From positions 32,539 to 96,538 of the forward strand of contig NZ_CADEAG010000008.1 of the NCBI RefSeq assembly GCF_902825155.1: a DNA stretch of 64,000 bases, in the 5' to 3' direction. Both the position numbers and the translations under genes were made by a program. This DNA comes from Bartonella taylorii 8TBB. GTDB taxonomy: Bacteria > Pseudomonadota > Alphaproteobacteria > Rhizobiales > Rhizobiaceae. The stretch's first letter is position 1; every line of letters starts with the position of its first letter. Below are positions 10,562 to 18,548 of the stretch, one piece after another. Below the pieces are notes generated by a model. It was given only the letters and a program-made list of their open reading frames with translations. It ran no database searches and was not told where the DNA came from.

Positions 10562-10837
10562 TTACTTCTCAGTTTCATCCCTCTTTTTGGTATTTTCACG
10601 AAGTTCCTTTGCAAGGTTTCTATAATGCTCTTGATAAAGTTCCATATCGGCTTGTACAAAATTTTGACAATTTTTGGATGTCTCTAGAGAAGATGGCCCC
10701 ATCTTCTCGCATTTATCTTTCACCTCCGCGAGCAATTTTTTATCTTTCTTCAATTCTTCCACGCTATAGGTTTTTTCGCAACCAGCAACGACAAGTCCAA
10801 TATAAAGAAGCAATGCTGTTATAATAAATTTATTCAT
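10562..10837 (-). CDS. EexN-family entry-exclusion-type lipoprotein, solitary copy
   Basis: A 91-aa lipoprotein. Residues 1-19 are a signal peptide with lipobox VVAGC (Cys at 19), followed by the family signature CEKTYSVEELKKDKKLL and a conserved KNCQNF. It is a relative of the three eexN genes in T4SS operon 1 and shares their upstream motif (GAAGGGGAAT). Eex proteins of conjugative T4SSs are inner-membrane or periplasmic lipoproteins that block uptake of the same element from another donor. This copy is on the opposite strand, about 7 kb from operon 1, and may be a stray left by rearrangement. A strong terminator follows, so it looks like a monocistronic unit. Confidence 0.75.
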   Translation of the reverse strand: MNKFIITALLLYIGLVVAGCEKTYSVEELKKDKKLLAEVKDKCEKMGPSSLETSKNCQNFVQADMELYQEHYRNLAKELRENTKKRDETEK

Positions 10838-12522
10838 GATTAAATTCCCCTTCTGTCCTTCAATTTAATAATAACCCTTGTTTTTCACGTGATCTTTGTA
10901 TCGCGCTTAAAACACTTTATTTTGATGAATATTTACAGCATCAACACAAACATGTTGAAGCATGATAGTAACTTGCGTTTGTAACATTACCCGCACAGCT
11001 GCTCATTGTGTTTGAAGGTTTTGAAATTCAGCAACACTTTTGCATTTTATAAGAAGCTTTTTAATTGCTTCTTTTCTTTCATAAACCACTCCGTAATGAG
11101 ATATGAAGCAACACGTATAGTAATTATAAGCATTTGTAATGCCTGTAATCATTGCAATTTGCCAGTAAGCAAAAACAACATAGATTCAATGAACGAATTG
11201 CACTCTCATCATTCTTAAATCACCAGAAAAGTGAAGAAAGCTTTGATACAATTGCTGTGCGTTTAAAACAATGCCAATAGAAATACTCAAAAAAACAACC
11301 CTTTACATCCCAACAAAACAAAAATTGAGATAACCCTCTTGAGAACTACCACAATTACATCAAAGACTGTGAGAGCATAAAACAGCACAAAGGAAAGAAG
11401 CAATACCAATAGATATGATAAAGGATTTCTTTTACGTACTTGCAAGAGAGTAAGTTTTATAAAGCACCAATATCAGTAAACGCATTATTTATTTTTGTCC
11501 CCCCTCTCAACATGAGTATAATTTAATAAAACAAAAAAATGTATAGCTAAAAAAATAATTAGCGCTACTATCAAGTTACAATATCTGCTTTTTTATAATA
11601 AAATAAGCAAGAAAAAATTCACATTTAAAAACAATATCAACACAATTTTATGAAAGAAATCTGCCTATTTATTCAGATGCTATACAAGGAGCAATCGATA
11701 TTACGTTTAGGCAAATCCGTGTCATGAAAGTGATTTATTATACGCAAATGTTTTGTTGATGAAATTTATCTTGTACACTTGCAACTTGCAGAAAACATTA
11801 ATCTTAGCAAAAAAACATACCCTTTTCCCTCACCAGCAGAAATAAAATAGCAAATGTTTTGTACCCTCTTCGCTCCAAAAGAAGAAGCTTCCTCCTCTCT
11901 TCACCAATTTGTAATCAGATTGCCTTCGCTCGAGTACGTTCCACTTACTGCCCCTTTAAAAGTGATTTACTTCTAAACGCACTTAATTCACTTCTAAACT
12001 CTCTGGGCGAATCCTACCCTAAATATTTTCAACTTTACACTTCCATACTTGCTTAATACAAAAAACTGAAATTAGGCAGAGAAGACATTGCTTTTAATAT
12101 GCATGAATGCGCCACCTATCAACGTCCTAAAAGACAATGTTGTACGGCATTTCCGGTAAAATTACGGACGAGCTTTAGACAAATTAAATCGGATATACGC
12201 ACCTTTATTTATTTGAATGCCACAATTGCCTTCTTTTCATTATCACGAGAATATATCGCACAACAATGTCCACTGCGCATTTACACAACCCAATATTTAC
12301 CTTCTCACGATAATAGGATTATACGATGGTTCCTATCCAATCCAAAAACAACAAGCCAATACAAGATTTACTGAATTCAGCTTTTTAAAAAGATGCAAAC
12401 AAACAAAGCAAATCCGGCACACTGCACAATCATAATATATCCCACCAGAGTTTTATATTTATGACCTCTGCTTCCTAGGAGAATAATCAAGTCAATAAAA
12501 ACTTATTATCGTATATCATTTT
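10838..12522. other. Long gene-poor region
   Basis: About 1.7 kb with only short frames (for example 11006-11218, 11859-12056, 12099-12435) that lack ribosome sites and recognisable products. The minus strand near 11040-11130 can be read as a short hydrophobic peptide, possibly a gene relic, but I cannot identify it. Confidence 0.45.
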
Positions 12523-12753
12523 TTACACTTTTCCGTATTTCTGTGAAAGCAATTCGCGCACTTCATCTGCTATTTTTGTTCCACGACTTGCGCAACTCAT
12601 CTTAATCAAACGATGCAAACTTTCCGGCACATCAATGGTGAGACGCTTCATACCTCCATCCATGGTTCCTTTGTGGTTTCCTACCCACGCATCAGCTGTT
12701 AAAGGAATTGATTTATTGGTTGGCTTCGTACCAATCTTAATTTTTTTGCTCAT
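12523..12753 (-). CDS. Ribbon-helix-helix protein, ParG/ParB-like partner of ParA
   Basis: A 76-aa basic protein. Its C-terminal half (about 35-72: MKRLTIDVPESLHRLIKMSC followed by a helix) is a ribbon-helix-helix fold of the kind that binds DNA as a dimer; the N-terminal half is a flexible basic arm. It overlaps the parA stop by four bases (ATGA), so the two are co-translated. Small RHH proteins in this position are centromere-binding and autoregulatory partners of short ParA proteins on plasmids. The gene most likely binds the promoter region upstream of parA (13380 onward), though no clear iterated operator is visible there. Confidence 0.75.
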   Translation of the reverse strand: MSKKIKIGTKPTNKSIPLTADAWVGNHKGTMDGGMKRLTIDVPESLHRLIKMSCASRGTKIADEVRELLSQKYGKV

Positions 12754-13379
12754 AGTTCTAGCTCCTTAATTTCTGCTGCAACAGCTTCAATCTCTGCTGC
12801 TGCTGGTCCTTGCTTATCCACTTCATAAACAGCCTTCCCCTGTGCCGCAGCTTCCGCAAAAATCACGCGCTGCGCAACGCTGGCAGAAAGAACATGTACT
12901 GGATATACTCCAAGAGCTTCGCCCACATCACGCCCTATCGCTGTATTGACTATTTTACGATTAATAACAAAAGCAGATTTCAGATTTTCTTTATAAACAC
13001 GCGCTTCATCAATAAGCTTCACAATTCCATCAGCTGCCCAAATATCATATGGACTAGGCTGTACAGGAATGAGCACCAAATCGGAAGCCATAAGAGCACT
13101 ACGAGCAAGATCTGTCACGCGTGGAGGACCATCAATAACGATATGATCATAATTATAGCCAATCTGTGTAATTTCTTTGTGAACCGTTGCACGCGGCAAA
13201 CCAACAACTGAAAACAAAGGATCACCTTCACGAGCAGCAGCCCAATCCAATGCACTCCCTTGCGGGTCAACATCAATAAGCAACACACGTGCTCCGGTAC
13301 GTGCAAAGCTAGCAGCAAGATTCACGCTCAACGTGGTTTTCCCTACACCCCCCTTTTGATTCAGGACTCCAATGATCAT
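12750..13379 (-). CDS. parA: ParA-family partition ATPase, plasmid type (209 aa)
   Basis: A short ParA/MinD-type ATPase without an N-terminal helix-turn-helix domain. The deviant Walker A is KGGVGKTT (residues 9-16, with the signature Lys). Switch I lies around DVDPQGSALDW, and the Walker B-like IVIDGPP is at about residues 80-86. ATP-bound ParA moves DNA by gradient formation with its DNA-binding partner, here the overlapping RHH gene. The chromosomal parAB pair is usually longer and near the origin, so this small pair is better explained as plasmid- or ICE-derived. That fits the conjugation-type T4SS a few kilobases away. Whether it still partitions anything is unknown. Confidence 0.85.
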   Translation of the reverse strand: MIIGVLNQKGGVGKTTLSVNLAASFARTGARVLLIDVDPQGSALDWAAAREGDPLFSVVGLPRATVHKEITQIGYNYDHIVIDGPPRVTDLARSALMASDLVLIPVQPSPYDIWAADGIVKLIDEARVYKENLKSAFVINRKIVNTAIGRDVGEALGVYPVHVLSASVAQRVIFAEAAAQGKAVYEVDKQGPAAAEIEAVAAEIKELEL

Positions 13380-13960
13380 TAATTACGCCTTTCAGTTTTA
13401 TCGTTTTTACGATTATACAGAAAATAACAAAGTAGGCAAGCATCTAACACACGCAAAACAATCACCTCTCTTATTTTACGAGAAAAGCTACAAACACCTA
13501 CTCTATACAGCATCCATTAAATACTTGAAGCATCCTTATCCTTCGCCACAGCTAATACAATTAAAAAATCAATCCTTCCCTAAAACCCTCGGGCAGAAAC
13601 ACCATCGTACAGTACAAACAAAGGATGCCAACATAACCAGATGCGAAAAAGTATCATTATATTAACTACCCTGCGTGTTGCACCTACCCTTGCATTAAGA
13701 CAATTCACCAAAAAGCATATAGAATACTTTTAAAACAGTTTTTGTTCACGTGCACATCTCTTTTTTAACATGGCAAGTAAAGGATTTTTTTTATTGATAT
13801 AAGGGAGATAAAATATCTTAATAATCGTGGCTCATTTTTTTCCAACGAGATCTATTTTTCTCGACAAAGAGAACATTTTTGTTATCATCAAAAAATTTCA
13901 CCTTAATAATATAGCATAGCAGAAAAAATCATGTAGCTATAGCTATGAGGACAAACAAAG
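13380..13960. other. Intergenic region between parA and the phosphatase-like gene
   Basis: This holds divergent promoters by position. I see no convincing gene and no clear iterons. Confidence 0.4.
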
Positions 13961-14290
13961 ATGAACTTACAACAAATTGGCCCTGATATTTTTATCAGCG
14001 CCCAAATCAGCGTTGAAAATATCAAAGCATTAGCACAAGCTGGCTTTAAAACAATTATCTGTAACCGCCCCGATCAAGAAGATCCTCATCAACCTGATTT
14101 TTCCACCATTAAAGCAGCAGCACACGAATATGGCATAAAAGCACATCATATTCCTATTGTACCACCTACCATACAAAAATCAGATGTTGAAACCATGAAA
14201 ACAATTTTAAAATCAGCATCTGTACCTCTTCTTGCTTATTGCCACCACGGAACACGTTCAATGCACCTTTATCGTTTAGCCTGTCTTTAA
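13961..14290 (+). CDS. Beta-lactamase-hydrolase-like (DUF442/TIGR01244) phosphatase-fold protein, short C-terminus
   Basis: A 109-aa protein of the dual-specificity-phosphatase-like family found alone or fused to metallo-beta-lactamase-like sulfur dioxygenases. The N-terminus is typical (ISAQISVENIKALAQAGFKTI, split across the start), with the NRPDQEDP loop at about residues 38-45. The active-site loop is YCHHGTRS near residues 92-99, where the family usually has CRSGTRS, so the nucleophilic Cys and the Arg are kept. The protein ends about 10 residues after this loop, whereas relatives continue with another helix. A different frame stays open just past the stop, so the C-terminus may have been lost by a frameshift. 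Substrate unknown. Confidence 0.75.
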   Translation: MNLQQIGPDIFISAQISVENIKALAQAGFKTIICNRPDQEDPHQPDFSTIKAAAHEYGIKAHHIPIVPPTIQKSDVETMKTILKSASVPLLAYCHHGTRSMHLYRLACL

Positions 14291-14387
14291 TCACGAGTCT
14301 TAACGGATCAGAAAGAAATAAACGGTAAATTTTTGAACTATAATAAAAGCCATAAAATTTCATAAGTTTCTGAAAAAGATAAAGATC

Positions 14388-14549
14388 ATGCTTAAATCAG
14401 ATCTCCATACATTCGTTTCCCCCTCGAAACAACGAAAAACACATATCTTCCATGATGTCTTAGAGTATATTTTCGTGATTATAGTCAGTTTAAGTGCTAT
14501 CGTTGGCGCTCTTATATCTTTTTCAGATCAACTGAAGGCATATTTTTAA
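14388..14549 (+). CDS. Small membrane protein (53 aa)
   Basis: A short frame: a polar basic N-terminus (SPSKQRKTH), then one transmembrane helix (about residues 29-45, FVIIVSLSAIVGALISF), then a short polar tail. Its 3' end overlaps the convergent ribF gene by 38 bases. GATAAAGATC before the ATG is a poor ribosome site. The regular amphipathic and membrane design argues for a real gene, but the overlap and weak start keep confidence modest. No family is recognised. Confidence 0.5.
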   Translation: MLKSDLHTFVSPSKQRKTHIFHDVLEYIFVIIVSLSAIVGALISFSDQLKAYF

Positions 14550-15534
14550 AAGTAAGCAATCGATCTAACTGCGACAATGGTTGTATTGCCGCCAAAATTG
14601 CTTTTGCTGCTTCTTCATCACGTTGCATTTGCGCAATCAAAGGCTCAAGACCATCAAATTTTTCTTGCCCTCGTAAAAACTGTAAGAAAGAAACGGTACA
14701 ACTTTCTCCATAAAGATCATCGTTAAAATCAAACAAATAAGTTTCCAGAAGCGGTGCGCCATCTTTAACAACCGTTGGACGACAACCAAAACTTGCAACC
14801 CCATCATGCAAAACACCGTTAGCACGACGCAATCGTACTGCATAAACCCCATGCGCCAAACTAACTTGAGGAGATAACATCTGGTTAGCGGTAGGAAACC
14901 CTAAAAGGCGTCCGAGTTTTTCGCCTTGGATAACATTTGAGCGTACCCGATAACGATACCCCAATAAATGGGCTGCTGTTTCCACCTGACCTTGTGAGAG
15001 AAGCTTACGAATAGAACTAGAAGAAATGACCAACTGTTGGAGATCTTTCGTACTAGAGACGCAAGGAACTTGCACAACCTCAAATCCATATTCTTCTCCC
15101 CTTTGACAAAGAAGGTGTAGATTTCCACTTCTCTGATGACCAAATTGAAAATTTTCACCCGTTACCACAACGGAAACATCAAAAGCTTGTTTTAAAATCA
15201 CATGGATGAATTCATCCGCTGAAAGAGCCGCAAAATGGGCATCAAATGGCTGTTCAATCACCCCATTAAACCCGAGAATTTTAAAAATTTCTGCTTTTTC
15301 AGCAGCTTCTGTCAAGCGATCAACAGGAGCTGAGAAGCAAAAAAAACTCCTTGGATGGGGTTCAAAGGTTAAAACAACAGCTGGCCTATTCTTTACGCGC
15401 GCTAAATCAAGTGCTTTTTGGAGCACCACCTGATGCCCACAATGAACACCATCAAAGTTTCCAAGTGCTAACACCGCTCCCCGCCAAGCCAAAGGAAGCA
15501 TATTTGTCCCCTGAAGACGCAAAAAGTTAGACAT
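14512..15534 (-). CDS. ribF: Bifunctional riboflavin kinase / FMN adenylyltransferase
   Basis: RibF phosphorylates riboflavin to FMN and adenylates FMN to FAD in the cytoplasm. The N-terminal nucleotidyltransferase domain carries GNFDGVHCGHQ (about residues 25-35), and the ISSSSIRKLLSQG segment is the family's ISSTxIR motif. The C-terminal flavokinase domain carries GRLLGFPTANQ, and the GVY and YGE motifs follow. About 340 residues is a normal length. The start at 15534 (MSNFLRLQG) is chosen because it overlaps the upstream HAD stop as TAATG, indicating translational coupling; a further-upstream in-frame ATG lies inside that gene. This is a chromosomal backbone gene, useful as an anchor for the insertion of the T4SS region. 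Confidence 0.93.
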   Translation of the reverse strand: MSNFLRLQGTNMLPLAWRGAVLALGNFDGVHCGHQVVLQKALDLARVKNRPAVVLTFEPHPRSFFCFSAPVDRLTEAAEKAEIFKILGFNGVIEQPFDAHFAALSADEFIHVILKQAFDVSVVVTGENFQFGHQRSGNLHLLCQRGEEYGFEVVQVPCVSSTKDLQQLVISSSSIRKLLSQGQVETAAHLLGYRYRVRSNVIQGEKLGRLLGFPTANQMLSPQVSLAHGVYAVRLRRANGVLHDGVASFGCRPTVVKDGAPLLETYLFDFNDDLYGESCTVSFLQFLRGQEKFDGLEPLIAQMQRDEEAAKAILAAIQPLSQLDRLLTFKNMPSVDLKKI

Positions 15535-16379
15535 TACTGAAGGGCCCACATTACCGCTTGTGGCTTATAGCCATGACGTTCAAGAAAAGAGTGCAACGCT
15601 TGCTTATCCACCACACCATTTTGCATATAATCATAACGATGAATTCCCCCCATGATATAAAGCGCATCAAGTCCAAAATGAAATGCACCTTTGATATCGG
15701 TCAAAAGACCGTCACCAATAGCTAAAACTTGACTTTTTTCCACTTTCCCACGAATTTTTTGAAGTTTTTCAAAAGCACACTCATAAATGGGCGCATGAGG
15801 TTTTCCGGCAATGCGCACCTCTCCCCCCAATTGTTGATAAAGGCGCGCCAATACACCAGCGCACCAAAACTCTTTATTTCCATAATGTACAATCACATCG
15901 GGATTAGCACAAATAAAAGGCAAATTGCGTGCCCGCATACGAAGAAACATCTCCTCATAAGCAGATGGTTCTTCATCAAGATCTTCAAGAAAACCACTAC
16001 AAACCACGACAGAGGCTTCCCATTCTTCAACCAGTTCACAATCTAACCCTTCGAACAATATCAAATCACGTTGCTGTCCAATGAAAAAAACTTTCCGCGG
16101 AGCAGCGCGAATAAGATCACGCGTCACATCCCCTGAAGTAATAAGTGCATCATAATAATCTCTATGAACATTCATACTTTGTAATTGAGCAATGACATCT
16201 TCGCGTGGTCGAGGTGAATTGGTCAAGAAAATGACATTTTTTCCCATCTGTCGAATTTTGTGCAACACGTTCAATGCCGGTTCAAATGCGTGCACACCGT
16301 TGTGCACAACACCCCACACATCACAAAAAACAGCATCGTAATGCGCTATAACAGTATCAATATGGGTAAGTTCATTCAT
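15534..16379 (-). CDS. HAD-superfamily class IIA hydrolase (TIGR01459, NagD-like)
   Basis: A 281-aa cytoplasmic hydrolase. Motif I is FCDVWGVVHNG (about residues 18-28), motif II is FLTNSPRP, and motif III/IV is the late IGDGLLTDIKGAFHFGLD. The class IIA cap lies between II and III. The family (TIGR01459) is common in Alphaproteobacteria, is often found next to ribF, and its substrate is unsettled (small phosphorylated metabolites). The gene is the first of a two-gene operon with ribF through a one-base TAATG overlap. Confidence 0.9.
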   Translation of the reverse strand: MNELTHIDTVIAHYDAVFCDVWGVVHNGVHAFEPALNVLHKIRQMGKNVIFLTNSPRPREDVIAQLQSMNVHRDYYDALITSGDVTRDLIRAAPRKVFFIGQQRDLILFEGLDCELVEEWEASVVVCSGFLEDLDEEPSAYEEMFLRMRARNLPFICANPDVIVHYGNKEFWCAGVLARLYQQLGGEVRIAGKPHAPIYECAFEKLQKIRGKVEKSQVLAIGDGLLTDIKGAFHFGLDALYIMGGIHRYDYMQNGVVDKQALHSFLERHGYKPQAVMWALQ

Positions 16380-16960
16380 GTTGCACCTGTTTATATCTTT
16401 GCCATTTTACAAAATTGTCTTTACTTCAAAATCACTTAATCGAAAGAGTATTCTTCTGTCATCTGCTTTCCCAACCCTGTATTTCCCCTCTTAATCGCTT
16501 TGCATCGCGTATAGAGATCATGAGAAATGATAAAACAAAAAGCTATCGTTAAAGGGTGCAAAACTTTCAAATGCCTCATATTAAAAGCTTATACTTCTCC
16601 AATGCTACTTCTATGCATAAAAACTTTAATTTCAAAAATTATTATATTGATACAGTTTCTGATCTGAAATACTCAAGTTTTTATTTTGAATAACACACGG
16701 AAATAAATCTTTTAATAAAGAAGACCCAAAAGAAAAAGTTCTACTTCCCTGAAGAACACGAGCTTACAATGCAAACGAACTTGGATATACAAAATATTTC
16801 ACCATTGTTATATGCAATGCAGTGATTTTGAAACCCCAAAGCACACCATAGATTGCGTGAGATTTTTAATATTAGAGATTTATTCTTGCAAAAAATCTGT
16901 TTATTATAGAGCAACAACAAATGATCGCTTCACTTACTTTCTCAATTTTTCTAAAAATCT
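16380..16960. other. Intergenic region, no supported gene
   Basis: AT-rich spacer between the backbone genes and the first nuclease-like gene. No open frame with a ribosome site and no clear repeat are visible. It may hold the left junction of the acquired T4SS segment. Confidence 0.4.
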
Positions 16961-17701
16961 TTAAGGATCAATGGGATTATAAGTGCCATTGTCTCTTCTC
17001 CACTCTTCTGGCTGTTCAAATTGGCTAGACCACAATCCCACTTGTGCTTTTTGAGCCGTGGCTTGCAAGTTTTTATAATCCGCTGGTGAGGGAAAATTAT
17101 GCTGATCTTTTGTCAACACCATCATCCCCTCTGCAAGCCCCAAGCGTGCTAGATCAATGCCATCAACAAAACATTGTGCATAATGAATCTGTTGAATAAC
17201 ACGCGTTTGCCGACAAGTAATATTTTTATCGATTGTTTTTGTCACAAGCCACGCAGTAACAAAAGCACCACATGGCCATTTGATTCCATTTCGTGAGGCA
17301 AATTGCCGTGTTTCACAGGTTTCAACACCATATAATCGGATATTGCGAACAATTTTTTTTCTCCACCCTTCATCTATAGGCGTAACCATTTTAAAAGTGA
17401 CACCGCTTGTCACCTGTATAGCACCTGAATAAACTGGCACGTTTTCTTCATAAAATTGTGGCGATAATGATTCTGAATGCGGAGGCTCTTCACGTTGATT
17501 AACCTGATCCGTCAATTTTAAATCTGGTTCTTGAACTGGTTCTTGGAACTGTTTTTCCACTGTCTTTTTTATCGTTTGCACAAAAGGATTTTTAATAAAA
17601 TTTTCAGAAGATTGACTAAAATAAAAAAGTCCTGCAATAATAATATAAATAAAAATCAGGTATTTAAATGATGAACGAAAGGTTTTTTTAAAAAGTATCA
17701 T
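16961..17701 (-). CDS. Membrane-anchored staphylococcal-nuclease-like protein, copy 1
   Basis: A 246-aa protein. Residues about 13-30 (LIFIYIIIAGLFYF) form an N-terminal membrane anchor, followed by a charged linker. Residues about 95-235 form an SNase (thermonuclease-like) domain: NIRLYGVETCETRQ, WPCGAFVTAWL, CFVDGIDLARLGLAEGM and a final GLWSSQF helix. An Arg and acidic residues around YGVET match the catalytic loop of the family. Conserved Cys pairs suggest a periplasmic location. It is divergent from virB2 of operon 1, and a close paralogue occupies the same place beside operon 2, so the pair was duplicated along with the T4SS. A link to DNA transfer or peptidoglycan passage is a guess. 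Confidence 0.75.
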   Translation of the reverse strand: MILFKKTFRSSFKYLIFIYIIIAGLFYFSQSSENFIKNPFVQTIKKTVEKQFQEPVQEPDLKLTDQVNQREEPPHSESLSPQFYEENVPVYSGAIQVTSGVTFKMVTPIDEGWRKKIVRNIRLYGVETCETRQFASRNGIKWPCGAFVTAWLVTKTIDKNITCRQTRVIQQIHYAQCFVDGIDLARLGLAEGMMVLTKDQHNFPSPADYKNLQATAQKAQVGLWSSQFEQPEEWRRDNGTYNPIDP

Positions 17702-17847
17702 TTTGAATATTATAAATATTTTTGCTCATTTCACTAATAAAAAATAATATACTATAAATGAAACAGTAGCGATCATAATTTTTTTAAGTTATACATGATA
17801 TTAAATTAAACATTGGACAAATTCTATTAATACGCGGGGACATTTCC

Positions 17848-18198
17848 ATGCTAAAAATAAACAATCAATTTAACAACGGTCGTACTTTACAAAAATTAAC
17901 CTTTTCACAATCACAAAAGAAATGGTTAACGACACTACTTATGTTATTCATTGCCTTCATTGCACTGAGTGAGCCAGCATTTGCAGCAGGTGACTTTGGA
18001 AAGATCGAAAGTGCTCTTAAGAAGATAGTGGACGCTCTAACAGGACCCATTGCAAAAGCAATTGCAACAATTGCTGTTGCTGGTGTTGGGCTTGCATGGA
18101 TTGCCGGTTATGTCGAAATGCGTAAAGCATTTTTTGTTTGTGTTGGCATCGGCATTGTTATGGGCGCATCACAAATTGTTACAATGCTTTCTAATTGA
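17848..18198 (+). CDS. virB2: VirB2 pilin, T4SS operon 1
   Basis: Major pilin precursor, 116 aa. It has a long N-terminal leader ending in SEPAFA (cleavage probable at about residue 47), then two hydrophobic helices separated by a short basic loop (EMRKA), the standard VirB2/TrbC layout. The mature subunit is inserted in the inner membrane and extracted to build the T4SS pilus. GGGGA (17836-17840) is a good ribosome site. First gene of operon 1; virB3 follows after 23 bases. The leader is longer than that of VirB2 in operon 2. Confidence 0.9.
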   Translation: MLKINNQFNNGRTLQKLTFSQSQKKWLTTLLMLFIAFIALSEPAFAAGDFGKIESALKKIVDALTGPIAKAIATIAVAGVGLAWIAGYVEMRKAFFVCVGIGIVMGASQIVTMLSN

Positions 18199-18221
18199 TT
18201 TGACTCCAGCATTTCAAAATC

Positions 18222-18548
18222 ATGAAAGAGCACGATAAACTAACGGAAGATACGTTGTTTCTTGCCTGTACACGCCCTGCAATGATTGCAGGCGTGACGG
18301 TGGAAGCTATGGGATTAAATGCCATGGGAACAATGATATTGTTTATTATGACAGGCAATTTTTTTCTTATAACCTTTGGTGTTACTACGCACTTCATCTT
18401 CAAGGAAATTCTCAAGCATGACCATAACAAATTTCGTATTCTTCTGACATGGCAAAAGACATCTATTTTTGCCAGAAATTCGAGTCTATGGGGCGGGGGA
18501 AGTATTTCTCCATTACGATTAATTCGTAATTATGAGGAATTACAATGA
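18222..18548 (+). CDS. virB3: VirB3, T4SS operon 1
   Basis: Inner-membrane protein of 108 aa, needed with VirB4 for pilus assembly. The family start (DTLFLACTRPAM) is followed by paired hydrophobic segments (about 25-65) and a cytoplasmic tail. It overlaps virB4 by four bases (ATGA), so the two are translationally coupled. The VirB3 of operon 2 begins just before the same DTLFLACTRP, lacking the extra six or seven residues present here. Confidence 0.9.
   Translation: MKEHDKLTEDTLFLACTRPAMIAGVTVEAMGLNAMGTMILFIMTGNFFLITFGVTTHFIFKEILKHDHNKFRILLTWQKTSIFARNSSLWGGGSISPLRLIRNYEELQ

Noticed and set aside
10906..11010. Cys-rich 21-codon minus-strand frame
   Set aside because: Too short, without a ribosome site or any supporting context.
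11859..12435. Several overlapping open frames on the plus strand
   Set aside because: Basic, aromatic-rich translations with no start signals; typical of random frames in non-coding DNA.
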